From the IMG/VR virus record IMGVR_UViG_3300032282_003758, positions 1-40,221 of that record: a stretch of DNA of 40,221 bases, one strand, 5' to 3'. Position 1 is the first letter of the stretch, and each line of letters begins with the position of its first letter. Both the position numbers and the translations under genes were made by a program. A model generated the notes under the pieces. The model searched no databases, had not been told where the DNA came from, and saw nothing but the letters and a program-made list of their open reading frames with translations. Of the stretch, positions 1 through 6,077 are shown in pieces. The DNA is from a virus.

Positions 1-123
1 AAAACAACTCACTCCTAAAGGAGTGAGGAGTAGGCGACCGCCTGCGGCGTTCGCGCCGGACGACAGCCATCGAGTGATAGCCGAGGAGCGCGGAATCGAC
101 CTTGCCGCCCAACTCGCGGCCTT
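1..123. repeat. Left copy of terminal direct repeat
   Basis: The first 123 bases are identical to the last 123 bases of the window (40099-40221). A reading frame is open across the joint and makes a sensible replication protein when the two copies are merged. This is what an assembler gives for a circular or circularly permuted molecule; a real short terminal repeat is possible but less likely because the repeat lies inside a gene. Confidence 0.95.
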
Positions 124-274
124 CCTGGACTACGAGTTTGCCGCTCCGAAGACCGACTGGAGCGCGACTTTCCGCAATTGGCTGCGGAAGGCGCAGCCGA
201 CCCGCCGAGACGGCCAGCGGGCGCACCCGACCGACCTGGCCTTGGCTCGATTTCTTGGGGGAGGTGCAGCGTGA
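2..274 (+). CDS. Phage replication initiator-like protein, C-terminal part
   Basis: This is the C-terminal continuation of the gene that starts at 39767; the frame is open from base 2 with no start needed. It contains the motif AAFLDYEFAAPKTDWSATF followed by RNWLRKA. This matches the pattern near the C terminus of many phage replication proteins and DnaT-like primosomal proteins (FxDYxxAK....DWxAxWRNWxRxA). The gene ends at TGA 272-274, overlapping the GTG start of the helicase-loader gene by four bases, so the two are probably translationally coupled. A perfect stem-loop (8-27) lies within the coding sequence. Confidence 0.7.
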   Translation, partial: KQLTPKGVRSRRPPAAFAPDDSHRVIAEERGIDLAAQLAAFLDYEFAAPKTDWSATFRNWLRKAQPTRRDGQRAHPTDLALARFLGGGAA

Positions 275-672
275 CCGAGAACGAAGCGCGGCGGATCGTG
301 GCCTATGTGGCAGCCGCATGGCCTGGTCCGCCCTGGGCGGAAACCAGTATGCGGATCTGGGTAAACGAGATCCTCGACCTACCGGCCGATGCCGGGCAGG
401 AGGGCGCCAGGATGATGGTGCGGGAGACGCAAAAGTTCCCGTCCGTGGCCGAACTCCGGCATCACGCCTTTTCGTTTATGCGTCGGCAAGAAGGCGAGCG
501 CGGGCGCCAAATCCTTCTGGATGATCGCTCGGAGCAGTCCGCCGAGGAGCAAGCGGAGATTGAAGACGCCGTGACCGCCATCCTGGCGACGCTGAAAAGA
601 GGGCTGGCGGCCAAGGGGCTGGAACCGTTCCGTAGAGCGCCCCAGCGGGCCCGTAGAGGCGATAGCAGGTGA
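271..672 (+). CDS. G39P-like helicase loader/inhibitor family protein
   Basis: 133 residues from a GTG start that overlaps the TGA of the replication gene (GTGA), with GGGGGAGG a few bases upstream. The N-terminal domain reads TENEARRIVAYVAAAWPG, then WVNEILDLP, and later KFPSVAELRHHAF. This is the arrangement of the SPP1 G39P N-terminal domain: a short helical domain with a start near a E(A)xRLLxYLxAAYP-like helix and a FPPSPAEIR-like segment. In SPP1 such a protein binds the phage helicase and delivers it to the initiator-bound origin. No phage helicase gene is visible here, so the partner would be the host DnaB; that is inference. The rest of the protein is charged and helical. Confidence 0.5.
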   Translation: MTENEARRIVAYVAAAWPGPPWAETSMRIWVNEILDLPADAGQEGARMMVRETQKFPSVAELRHHAFSFMRRQEGERGRQILLDDRSEQSAEEQAEIEDAVTAILATLKRGLAAKGLEPFRRAPQRARRGDSR

Positions 673-1196
673 AGGGCAAGGCTAGGTGCCAATGCGGCAA
701 ATGCGTCCACAGGGTCAATTTGAGCCCCGAGGAGGTGGAACAGGCCGAGCAGGAGGCCCTGCGCCGATACCACACGGACAACGCGATAGGGGCCAAGGGC
801 CGGAACGCGGCGCCGGTCATCGGGGATGACGCGCTACGTCTTGACCGCTTGGGAGCCACCGGGGAGATGGCGGTCGCCGTCCTTCTAGGCGTGAAGGACT
901 GCCTTTACCAGGAGAAGAGGCCGCGGCGTGGGAGTTCGGACCTGCCGCATTTCGACGTGAAGACGAGCAGCCGGCACTACGGCGACCTGATCGTCCAACT
1001 CGATGGCCCGAAGGACCAGACCTACGTCCTGGCTACCGTCACGGATGGCGACTATCGGGTCCACGGCTGGATGCACGCCTCGGAAGCGATGCAGCCCCGG
1101 TTTCGGGCGGACCCGCTCGGTTACCGGCCGGCCTACTTCGTGCCGCAGATTTACCTGGAGCCCATCGCGACGCTCGCCTATGCCAGCGCGTGGTGA
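669..1196 (+). CDS. PD-(D/E)XK-type nuclease, zinc-binding N terminus
   Basis: 175 residues from GTG 669, which overlaps the previous stop as GTGA. Residues C7, C9, C12 and H14 form a small putative metal knuckle. The core looks like a restriction-endonuclease-like fold: GATGEMAVA with E66, D91, then FDVKT with D96 and K98 (the DxK element), followed by strands YGDLIVQLDG and TYVLATVTDG. Phage proteins of this kind act as Holliday-junction or flap endonucleases, or remain uncharacterised. Here it closes the replication operon, suggesting a role in processing replication or recombination intermediates. It is the first of three PD-(D/E)XK enzymes in this genome (the others are at 35378 and 37022). 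Confidence 0.55.
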   Translation: MKGKARCQCGKCVHRVNLSPEEVEQAEQEALRRYHTDNAIGAKGRNAAPVIGDDALRLDRLGATGEMAVAVLLGVKDCLYQEKRPRRGSSDLPHFDVKTSSRHYGDLIVQLDGPKDQTYVLATVTDGDYRVHGWMHASEAMQPRFRADPLGYRPAYFVPQIYLEPIATLAYASAW

Positions 1197-1280
1197 TAGG
1201 TGACCGGATAGTGGCAGGCCCTCCGACTCCCATGGGGGGGCCGGCTGCGAGGCCCCGTTACGGGTGGTGCCGGCGGGGCC

Positions 1281-1452
1281 GCCCTTTGCCAGCGCCCTTT
1301 GCCCCTATGCCGTTTCGGGCGCCTTTGCCCGTCGCGCCTTTGCTCGGCCCGTGGGGCGCAGGGCCCAGGGATCGTCTAGCGTCCACCCGTCCGGCGACAC
1401 GGTCCCGAGCCGAACGCCCTTTGCCGATAGGATTCCCGAGACGCCCTTTGCC
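1281..1452. repeat. Cluster of six GCC(C)TTTGC repeats
   Basis: GCCCTTTGCC occurs at 1281-1290, 1294-1303, 1416-1425 and 1443-1452, with the close variants GCCTTTGCC at 1321-1329 and GCCTTTGCT at 1336-1344. The last two full copies sit in a 14-base direct repeat (CGCCCTTTGCCGAT, 27 bases apart). Another variant is at 3308. Read on the minus strand the motif is GGCAAAGGGC, partly translated as AKG in the overlapping zinc-protein gene. The iteron-like density could be a protein-binding array or a peptide repeat. Confidence 0.55.
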
Positions 1453-1706
1453 GATGCTAGGCGTGCCGCGGCGGCAATCGTGAGGCGGTGAGGTAACGCG
1501 GGATCGGGCCACGTGACCTCAACCATCCGGCTCCCTGGACGTGCGAACCTAGAGGCGCGGCGAGCGGCATGCGTGCGCGACGGGGAACGCACCCCACGCG
1601 TTGCCGCGCCCCCGCGGGCCCCCGTGCAAACGCTACAAAGCAACGGGGCCCCACAATCGGGACAAACGGACGGTGCCCCGCAATCGCTGCAATTGTGGTT
1701 CGGCAT
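1305..1706 (-). CDS. Small zinc-ribbon protein, function unknown
   Basis: 133 residues when started at the ATG at 1706, chosen because GGGAGAAAA lies at the proper distance; an in-frame ATG at 1718 has no such site. The same GGGAGAA(A/G) arrangement precedes the gene starting at 3005. The N terminus holds three CxxC knuckles in tandem (CSDCGAPSVCPDCGAPLLC then SVC), as in rubredoxin-like zinc ribbons. A second block around WPDPALPHRLTIAAAARLA and GWTLDDPWALRP looks folded, while the C-terminal tail is basic. It converges on the nuclease gene ending at 1196. The 108 bases between them hold GC-rich sequence without a convincing T-tailed terminator. Confidence 0.6.
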   Translation of the reverse strand: MPNHNCSDCGAPSVCPDCGAPLLCSVCTGARGGAATRGVRSPSRTHAARRASRFARPGSRMVEVTWPDPALPHRLTIAAAARLASAKGVSGILSAKGVRLGTVSPDGWTLDDPWALRPTGRAKARRAKAPETA

Positions 1707-1722
1707 GTTTTCTCCCATGAAT

Positions 1723-1756
1723 ACGGGCCCCGTTCCTAGTGTGGAACGGGGCCCGT
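1723..1756 (-). other. 14-bp perfect hairpin upstream of the zinc-ribbon gene
   Basis: ACGGGCCCCGTTCC, loop TAGTGT, GGAACGGGGCCCGT. The stem is perfect and very stable, but no T-run follows on either strand, so it is not a classical terminator. On the minus strand it lies between the 57-residue gene and the start of the zinc-ribbon gene. It could be an attenuator, an mRNA-stabilising element or an operator. Confidence 0.6.
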
Positions 1757-1779
1757 GGTTTAGGCGATAGGCTGGCCGG

Positions 1780-1953
1780 CTAGTGGCCCGGGAATTCTTC
1801 TCGGATTAGCCTGATCACCATTTTGACAGCATCCACGATGGCGCCGGCTGTGGCGGTTTCGAATCCAGGCCCCGCGGCCGCATAGTCGGAAACGAGGCGT
1901 TCTAGGTGGTTTGCCCATTCGCGCCAAGCCTGGTGTGACGTGGGATCGCTCAT
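1780..1953 (-). CDS. Small hypothetical early protein (57 aa)
   Basis: ATG at 1953 to TAG at 1780, too short for many gene callers. The product begins MSDPTSHQAWREWANHLERL and continues with a plausible amphipathic helical pattern (IVDAVKMVIRLIREEFPGH at the end). It starts three bases after the stop of the gene at 1957-2220, in the same minus-strand operon, which is the main reason to believe in it. The composition is normal for a soluble helical protein. I do not recognise a family. Confidence 0.6.
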   Translation of the reverse strand: MSDPTSHQAWREWANHLERLVSDYAAAGPGFETATAGAIVDAVKMVIRLIREEFPGH

Positions 1954-1956
1954 GGT

Positions 1957-2220
1957 CTAATCATCTAGCAGCCCGATGGCGGCAGCGTCCTCTAACTCGC
2001 ACGCGAGCCCGTCCACGTCGTCGCCTAGAAGGCCCGTAAGCATATCCACGACGGCGCTAGGGGTGCGGCCCTTGCGGCAGTCCTGTCCTCCTAAAGCGAC
2101 GCATCCCATTTGCGAGAATTTTGCGCGAAGGCTCTTAAACGTGGTTCCGGCTGCCTCGGCTTCGTCGTGAATGTGATCCAGTTCCCAGGGCTCCCGGCAG
2201 TATCTGCAACGGATATCCAT
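1957..2220 (-). CDS. Conserved-looking cysteine-containing phage protein
   Basis: 87 residues. It begins MDIRCRYCREPWELDHIHDE, with a CxxC knuckle at C5/C8, and has two further cysteines near residues 40-50 (GCVALGGQDCRKG). This pattern of N-terminal RCRYCxEPWDxDxLHD followed by a GCxALG..C segment is one I recall from many phage hypothetical proteins, especially in actinobacteriophages. The cysteines probably bind one zinc ion. The C-terminal half (DMLTGLLGDDVDGLACELEDA) is acidic and helical. The start has AGGGGGCC about ten bases upstream. Function unknown. Confidence 0.7.
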   Translation of the reverse strand: MDIRCRYCREPWELDHIHDEAEAAGTTFKSLRAKFSQMGCVALGGQDCRKGRTPSAVVDMLTGLLGDDVDGLACELEDAAAIGLLDD

Positions 2221-2223
2221 TGG

Positions 2224-2514
2224 TTAGGCCCCCTTCGTGTAGCCGATGGCACGTCGTCGATGCGGCTCGTTTATGCGCGCGTCTGCGAGCAGCATGGCGT
2301 TTTCCAACGATTTAAACGTTTCGTCTGCGACCCGGTGCGCGGCAAGCGCTGCTCGACGAGCGGCTGGTGTGCGCACAACGTCATGCCATCGTGTCGCGCG
2401 CACAGCGCTTGCGTAAGCGATCTCATGCGCTTCGCTCGCTTCCACCAACGCGACCTTGTCGGCATCGGTGGCGCGCTCGTAAACCTCTGCCAATCGCGAC
2501 CCATGCTCGATCAT
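2224..2514 (-). CDS. Hypothetical helical early protein
   Basis: 96 residues if started at ATG 2514, which overlaps the TGA of the upstream gene as ATGA and has AGGTGG just upstream. An in-frame GTG at 2523 would add three residues. The product is Ala/Glu/Arg-rich and predicted fully helical (RLAEVYERATDADKVALVEA and RVADETFKSLENAMLLADA). It ends three bases before the next gene. No cysteine motif, membrane segment or recognised domain is visible. Confidence 0.65.
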   Translation of the reverse strand: MIEHGSRLAEVYERATDADKVALVEASEAHEIAYASAVRATRWHDVVRTPAARRAALAAHRVADETFKSLENAMLLADARINEPHRRRAIGYTKGA

Positions 2515-3005
2515 CGGAACCACCTAGCCAGGCGCCGGCCTTCGCGCGGGTTACATGCGGAGATGTAGGCCACGATGTCGCGCAGGAGCGAGGAATAAGG
2601 ATTTGCGACGGGCGCCCCAGTCGCCGGGTCGATGGGACACGCGTTGTCGATTCTGACGCGATGTTCATCCATGATTGCATCGGCAACTGCGCTTGCGACC
2701 GCAGCACAGACCTCGGTCTGGTAGTATTGACCGGGCACATAATCCCAACCTGCGCCGACTGACCAGGACAACCGCAAATCGGCGTCGGCGATGTCGTCGG
2801 CCGTCACGCCCCAGGTCTGCGCCCATCGAATGAGGGCGCGCGCGTCTTCTCTGTCGCGGACGATCTTGTGCCGGTCCGCGCGATAGGCATCGGGTGCGCC
2901 TTGGTAGTTGTCGCTGTTGAGGCGGATCGGTCGGTCGAGGAAGGCGCGGAGAGTCTCTAACGTGGGCGCGGTCGCCGCGTCGATGTTCGCTTGGTTCTTC
3001 AACAT
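2511..3005 (-). CDS. Hypothetical protein, first gene of the left minus-strand operon
   Basis: 164 residues from ATG 3005 (MLKNQANIDAATAPTLETL). The start is chosen by the site GGGAGAAGACA directly upstream and by the promoter at 3062-3091; the frame stays open upstream for nearly 600 bases, but that part is low-complexity shadow sequence. Visible stretches include an FLDRPIRLNSDNY segment, the pair WAQTWGVTADDIADADLRLS and GWDYVPGQYYQTEV, and a basic end (REGRRLARWFR). It looks like a soluble globular protein. I do not recognise the family. As the first gene of an early-type operon it may act on the host, but nothing in the sequence shows this. Confidence 0.65.
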   Translation of the reverse strand: MLKNQANIDAATAPTLETLRAFLDRPIRLNSDNYQGAPDAYRADRHKIVRDREDARALIRWAQTWGVTADDIADADLRLSWSVGAGWDYVPGQYYQTEVCAAVASAVADAIMDEHRVRIDNACPIDPATGAPVANPYSSLLRDIVAYISACNPREGRRLARWFR

Positions 3006-3061
3006 TGTCTTCTCCCATGGTTCGGGCGCTTGGTAGGCGCCGGGTTGGTAGTCCCAATCCG

Positions 3062-3091
3062 TTCTTACGTCACGGGCGCCGCTAGTGTCAA
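3062..3091 (-). promoter_or_regulatory. Sigma70-like promoter for the left minus-strand operon
   Basis: Read on the minus strand: TTGACA (3091-3086, perfect -35), an 18-bp spacer, and TAAGAA (3067-3062, weak -10). It would start transcription near 3055, about 50 bases before the ATG at 3005. The stretch 3006-3147 between the divergent genes holds this promoter and no other feature I can support. Confidence 0.4.
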
Positions 3092-3147
3092 GGGCACGGG
3101 CCACATTCCCGTGGCGCCCGGGCAATTTCTTGGGCACGGGTGGATAC

Positions 3148-4110
3148 ATGGGAACGGAGAGACGCGGGGGCCACGGGCCCGGGGGCGGTGGCGGTACCAG
3201 GGCAAGGGGACCGGGGGCGGATGTGGGAGCGGATAGGGGCCGGCCCCCCGCAACCTCACCAGGCCAAACGCATGGGGCCCCGGAGCCTATGCCGGGTGGG
3301 CACGGTGCCTTTGCCATTGGCCCGGAGCCTATGCCGGGCCATGGGGCCATGGGCGGGCCGGAGCCGGGGCCCGGGGCCGATCCGGCAGGCAAGCCAAGCG
3401 CCGGAGCCGGGGCCGAAGGGCCAATCGGCGCGGGGCCGAATGTCCCATCGCCCCCCCCGCGCGGAGATAGTCCCTCTTCTCTCCCCGCGGAAAAACAAAA
3501 GGACGGTTTTGGGGGCGTCGGTGCAGCCTGGCCCGAGGAGACTCGGGCTGCGGCGATTCGGGGCGTGGCGGACCTAGGCAGCATCCGCGAGGTGTCGCGG
3601 ATTTACGGAATCCCCGAGTCCACGATATCGCGATGGATGGCAGCGCCGGAGGCCCAGGGCATGGTGGATCAAATCCGGCGCACTCATGCGCGGGCTCGAT
3701 CCATCGAGGCGGGATCGCTCTGGGACCGGGCAGTTACCGAGATTCGGGACCGCTTGGACAATGGCGACCATATCGCTCTCAAGCACGGCGAGATCATTCG
3801 CAAGCCGGTCGCGGCTCGCGACTTGGCGGTGATCGCGGGCATCATGGCCGACAAGGCGTCTCAATGGCAGGAATGGGCCCAGGACTCGGTCGGCGGCGGT
3901 TCCAACGTGACGCCGGACCAGTTCCTCGACGTTCTGTCGAACATCGACACCCTTCGTGCCGAGTTGCGCCGCCGGCAGGAGTCTCGCGTCGAGATCGACG
4001 CGGAGGTGGTGCCGGAGCCCACTCGGGTGGAGCGGCCCGGGCGCAAACTGCGCTCGGACGCGGGCTCCGCAAAGGGCTCCGCGGGGGGGGATTCCCTAAA
4101 GGGGGGGTAA
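3148..4110 (+). CDS. Helix-turn-helix protein, possible small terminase subunit
   Basis: The HTH lies near residues 128-155 (WPEETRAAAIRGVADLGSIR, then IYGIPESTISRWM). It is followed by a helical domain (ARSIEAGSLWDRAVTEIRDRL and DLAVIAGIMADKASQWQEW), as in many phage small terminase subunits that bind pac or cos DNA and recruit the large subunit. The position just before the terminase genes agrees. The first 120 residues are Gly/Pro-rich and the start is uncertain: 3148 is offered because the frame further upstream overlaps a minus-strand promoter. The ATGs at 3289, 3331 and 3349 are alternatives, and no start exists between 3349 and the HTH. It could instead be a transcription regulator. 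Confidence 0.55.
   Translation: MGTERRGGHGPGGGGGTRARGPGADVGADRGRPPATSPGQTHGAPEPMPGGHGAFAIGPEPMPGHGAMGGPEPGPGADPAGKPSAGAGAEGPIGAGPNVPSPPPRGDSPSSLPAEKQKDGFGGVGAAWPEETRAAAIRGVADLGSIREVSRIYGIPESTISRWMAAPEAQGMVDQIRRTHARARSIEAGSLWDRAVTEIRDRLDNGDHIALKHGEIIRKPVAARDLAVIAGIMADKASQWQEWAQDSVGGGSNVTPDQFLDVLSNIDTLRAELRRRQESRVEIDAEVVPEPTRVERPGRKLRSDAGSAKGSAGGDSLKGG
3279..3338 (+). repeat. 18-bp direct repeat within a GC-rich low-complexity stretch
   Basis: CCCGGAGCCTATGCCGGG occurs at 3279-3296 and 3321-3338, 42 bases apart. Each copy has CCCGG and CCGGG arms, and is translated as part of two PEPMPG segments. The surrounding 3150-3440 is full of GGGCC/GGCCC blocks. As small terminase genes often contain their own packaging recognition sites, this could be one; a slippage-born peptide repeat is as likely. 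Confidence 0.5.
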
Positions 4111-4133
4111 CGGCGACCCTGTTCAAGGGGGGG
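4083..4133 (+). other. Three long G-tracts at the end of the HTH gene
   Basis: G8 at 4083-4090, G7 at 4101-4107 and G7 at 4127-4133, followed at 4217-4242 by GGGG, GGGG and GGGGGG tracts. The first two are in the last codons of the HTH gene. Such homopolymers can form quadruplexes and are also sites of sequencing error, so the frame at the 3' end of the HTH gene should be treated with care. Confidence 0.6.
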
Positions 4134-4181
4134 TGTGGCCGATTTCCAATTTCCTCAATGCCCATGGGCGTTTTGTGGCAT

Positions 4182-4210
4182 TTGAGTTGGGGGCCTATTT
4201 GACATAATAT
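4182..4210 (+). promoter_or_regulatory. Sigma70-like promoter ahead of the packaging and virion genes
   Basis: TTGAGT (4182-4187), 17-bp spacer, TAATAT (4205-4210). The stretch CTATTTGACATAATATTTTG is conspicuously AT-rich for this genome. Transcription would begin about 30 bases before the GTG at 4246. A perfect TTGACA at 4199-4204 has no matching -10 at a good distance. Confidence 0.45.
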
Positions 4211-4245
4211 TTTGCCGGGGTGGCTGTTGGGGTGGGGGGCGGTGC

Positions 4246-4755
4246 GTGAAGACGACTCCTTGGTCGATTTGTCCGCCGATCAACGAACTCCCGCCGCCAG
4301 CGACTCGCCAGCAGAAGGCTATTGCCGTCGAACTCCTCGGCGACACCCTGCTCTGGTATCAGCAGTACGGCGACCGTCCTTGCGACGTGCCCGAACTGAA
4401 CATCCGCCGTGCCATGCTGACGCAAGCCTGGAACGACCTGCACTACCCGCATCGCTATCCGGTCGTGTCTCACCTGGAGCGGTACAAGTTGCGGGCCTGG
4501 ATTCACGGCCAATACCCGAACAGCGGGGAATATCCATCTGCGCCTGGATATTCATTTGTAGAGATTTGCGATGCATTGGGGCTGAACCCGGACCTGACCC
4601 GGGCAGCCATGTTGGAGCGCAAGCCGCCGGCTCATAACTCCATCCGCGAGTACATCGTCCTCGACATGATGCACGTCAAACAGGTCGTGACTGGGGCCAG
4701 GCGTAGGGCTAAAAGAGCGCGGCGTGCCTCGGATCGACCAGCGAACCGTTGCTGA
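4246..4755 (+). CDS. Hypothetical protein preceding terminase
   Basis: 169 residues from GTG 4246 after a G-rich leader. The middle contains LNIRRAMLTQAWNDLHYP and YKLRAWIHGQYPNSGEY. The segment SFVEICDALGLNPDLTRAAM has the shape of a small helix-turn-helix and reminds me of a short domain in phage regulators and terminase-adjacent proteins that read FxxVCxALGLDPDxxR. The C terminus is strongly basic (GARRRAKRARRASDRPANRC). DNA binding is therefore likely, with a packaging-accessory or late-regulator role. The gene overlaps the terminase ATPase start by 32 bases. No firm family assignment. Confidence 0.6.
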   Translation: MKTTPWSICPPINELPPPATRQQKAIAVELLGDTLLWYQQYGDRPCDVPELNIRRAMLTQAWNDLHYPHRYPVVSHLERYKLRAWIHGQYPNSGEYPSAPGYSFVEICDALGLNPDLTRAAMLERKPPAHNSIREYIVLDMMHVKQVVTGARRRAKRARRASDRPANRC

Positions 4756-5626
4756 ATTAAGCGAGGAGGAACTTCGGAAACTCCTCGATCAGAACGCCAC
4801 TACCGCCATTGCGCTGCGTCGAAGGGGCAAGTTTGCTCTCTGGAAGCCCTTTCCGCACCAGCGTCCGGTCCTTGAGTGCGACAGGAAGATCATCCTTGCC
4901 ATCGCCGGCAACCAATGGGGCAAGACCGAACTCGGCGCCATCAAGACGGTAGCCGGGTGTACGGGCGTGCAGCCGCCCGCCCTGGGCGGTGAGATCCCGA
5001 AGGACTGGGCCGACGTGGACCGAGCGGGCCGGCGCTACCTCGCCATGGGCGAGAACTTCTCCAGCGCCATCCCGAAGACCATTCTGCCCAAACTGGAGCA
5101 GTTCATCGCCCAGGACATGATGTCCAAACCCCCGAAACGGGGCACCGGGACCAAACTCCCCGAGATATTTTACTTCAAATCGGGCGCCCAATTGCACATC
5201 ATGTCCTACGACCAGGATCCGGCGTCGTTCGAGGGCGCGGTCTGGGACGGTGTCTGGGCCGACGAGCCCCCGCCCGAAGGCATCTTCACCGCCGTTCGCC
5301 GCGGGACCATGGCCCGGCAGGGCTGGATTTTAATAACCGCGACTCCGATCAAGGAGCCGTGGATGTTCGACGCGCTAGTGGCGCCGTTGAACGACCCGGA
5401 CGCCGAAGCGCACGGCTTTAGTGCCGTTTTCCGCGGCGACATCCACGATAACTGCCGGGAATGCCACGGTGGGGCGCTTCCGCACGACGAGATCAGGGCA
5501 TTTTTGGCCGGGATTACGAACCCGGCCGAGCGGGCCGCCCGTGAGCGCGGCGAGTTTCTGGACATGGCCGGCGTGGAGTTCTGGTACGTTTCCCGTGAAA
5601 CACACGTCTGCCCTGCTCTTTGGTGA
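4724..5626 (+). CDS. Terminase large subunit, ATPase part
   Basis: 300 residues from GTG 4724. The Walker A motif is GNQWGKT at residues 62-68 and Walker B is AVWDGVWADE with D180 and E181; the coupling motif is seen in WILITATP near residues 201-208. This is the packaging motor ATPase that pumps DNA into proheads, in its GNQxGKT-type form. The ORF stops soon after GEFLDMAGVEFW and a THV segment, where complete terminases (about 450-550 residues) would pass through a linker into the nuclease domain. Here the nuclease is a separate ORF at 6064, with two small genes in between. It is thus half of a split enzyme, unless RNA or protein splicing joins the parts. Confidence 0.9.
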   Translation: MPRIDQRTVAELSEEELRKLLDQNATTAIALRRRGKFALWKPFPHQRPVLECDRKIILAIAGNQWGKTELGAIKTVAGCTGVQPPALGGEIPKDWADVDRAGRRYLAMGENFSSAIPKTILPKLEQFIAQDMMSKPPKRGTGTKLPEIFYFKSGAQLHIMSYDQDPASFEGAVWDGVWADEPPPEGIFTAVRRGTMARQGWILITATPIKEPWMFDALVAPLNDPDAEAHGFSAVFRGDIHDNCRECHGGALPHDEIRAFLAGITNPAERAARERGEFLDMAGVEFWYVSRETHVCPALW

Positions 5627-5646
5627 TGTGACATAGGCGACATGAC

Positions 5647-5892
5647 ATGGATGACCCGACGAAAGAGCAACTCCAAGACATGGAGGAGTGGGCCGGCGCC
5701 CTTGTCCAGCGGCTGGACGATTACGACCGCAAACTTGACCAGATCCGGCTCGCGCTCGCCAAGATGATCGTCGGGATGTCGGGCGTGCCCATCAAGATCG
5801 ACATCGAAAAGGATCTGGGCATTACCATCCCACGCGAAAGTCAGTTGGTTATGCCCGCTACCGTCGTCCCTGGGCCGCGCACAAACCAATGA
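5647..5892 (+). CDS. Small coiled-coil protein between the terminase halves
   Basis: 81 residues (MDDPTKEQLQDMEEWAGALV...). The first 40 residues form an acidic amphipathic helix with a possible coiled coil (LVQRLDDYDRKLDQIRLALA). The rest (VPIKIDIEKDLGITIPRES) may form strands. It begins 20 bases after the terminase ATPase stop and overlaps the next gene by ATGA. It has no endonuclease motif (HNH, GIY-YIG, LAGLIDADG), so it does not look like a homing gene that split the terminase. Function unknown. Confidence 0.65.
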   Translation: MDDPTKEQLQDMEEWAGALVQRLDDYDRKLDQIRLALAKMIVGMSGVPIKIDIEKDLGITIPRESQLVMPATVVPGPRTNQ

Positions 5893-6077
5893 CGCGCCGC
5901 AAGGTGACGCCGATCCGGCGGCCACCTGCCAGGCAGGACGTGTCAGGCGACGCCTGGCGTTCCGGCGAAACACGGCACCTCTGCGCGTTGTGCGCGAAGC
6001 CCATTCGGTGGGCCTTGGCTGTCTGCGCCTCCTGCTGGAAGGTCCATGGGGTAAACGAGCAATATGACCGACGCTAA
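5889..6077 (+). CDS. Small CxxC-CxxC zinc protein between the terminase halves
   Basis: 62 residues, very basic at the N terminus (MTRRKVTPIRRPPARQD) and with two knuckles, CALC and CASC, separated by about ten residues (HLCALCAKPIRWALAVCASC), typical of a single zinc-ribbon or treble-clef-like unit. It starts on the previous stop as ATGA and overlaps the start of the terminase nuclease gene by 14 bases, so the three ORFs appear to be read as one coupled unit. It might bind DNA or the packaging complex. It could also be a small nuclease fragment, but no catalytic HNH histidines are seen. Confidence 0.6.
   Translation: MTRRKVTPIRRPPARQDVSGDAWRSGETRHLCALCAKPIRWALAVCASCWKVHGVNEQYDRR

Noticed and set aside
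1855-1866. T-arm-like string GGTTTCGAATCC
   Set aside because: The flanking bases do not pair as a T-stem and no acceptor or anticodon stem can be built; it lies inside the 57-residue minus-strand gene.
3006-3584. Long minus-strand extension of the gene at 2511-3005
   Set aside because: The extension is Pro/Gly low-complexity shadow of a GC-rich stretch. A ribosome site at ATG 3005 and a promoter at 3062-3091 place the start downstream.
5627-6063. Group I intron or intein splitting the terminase
   Set aside because: The inserted region is filled by two coupled small ORFs overlapping the nuclease start, with no homing-endonuclease motif and no intein Cys/His-Asn signals at the ORF edges. Not fully excluded without a covariance search.
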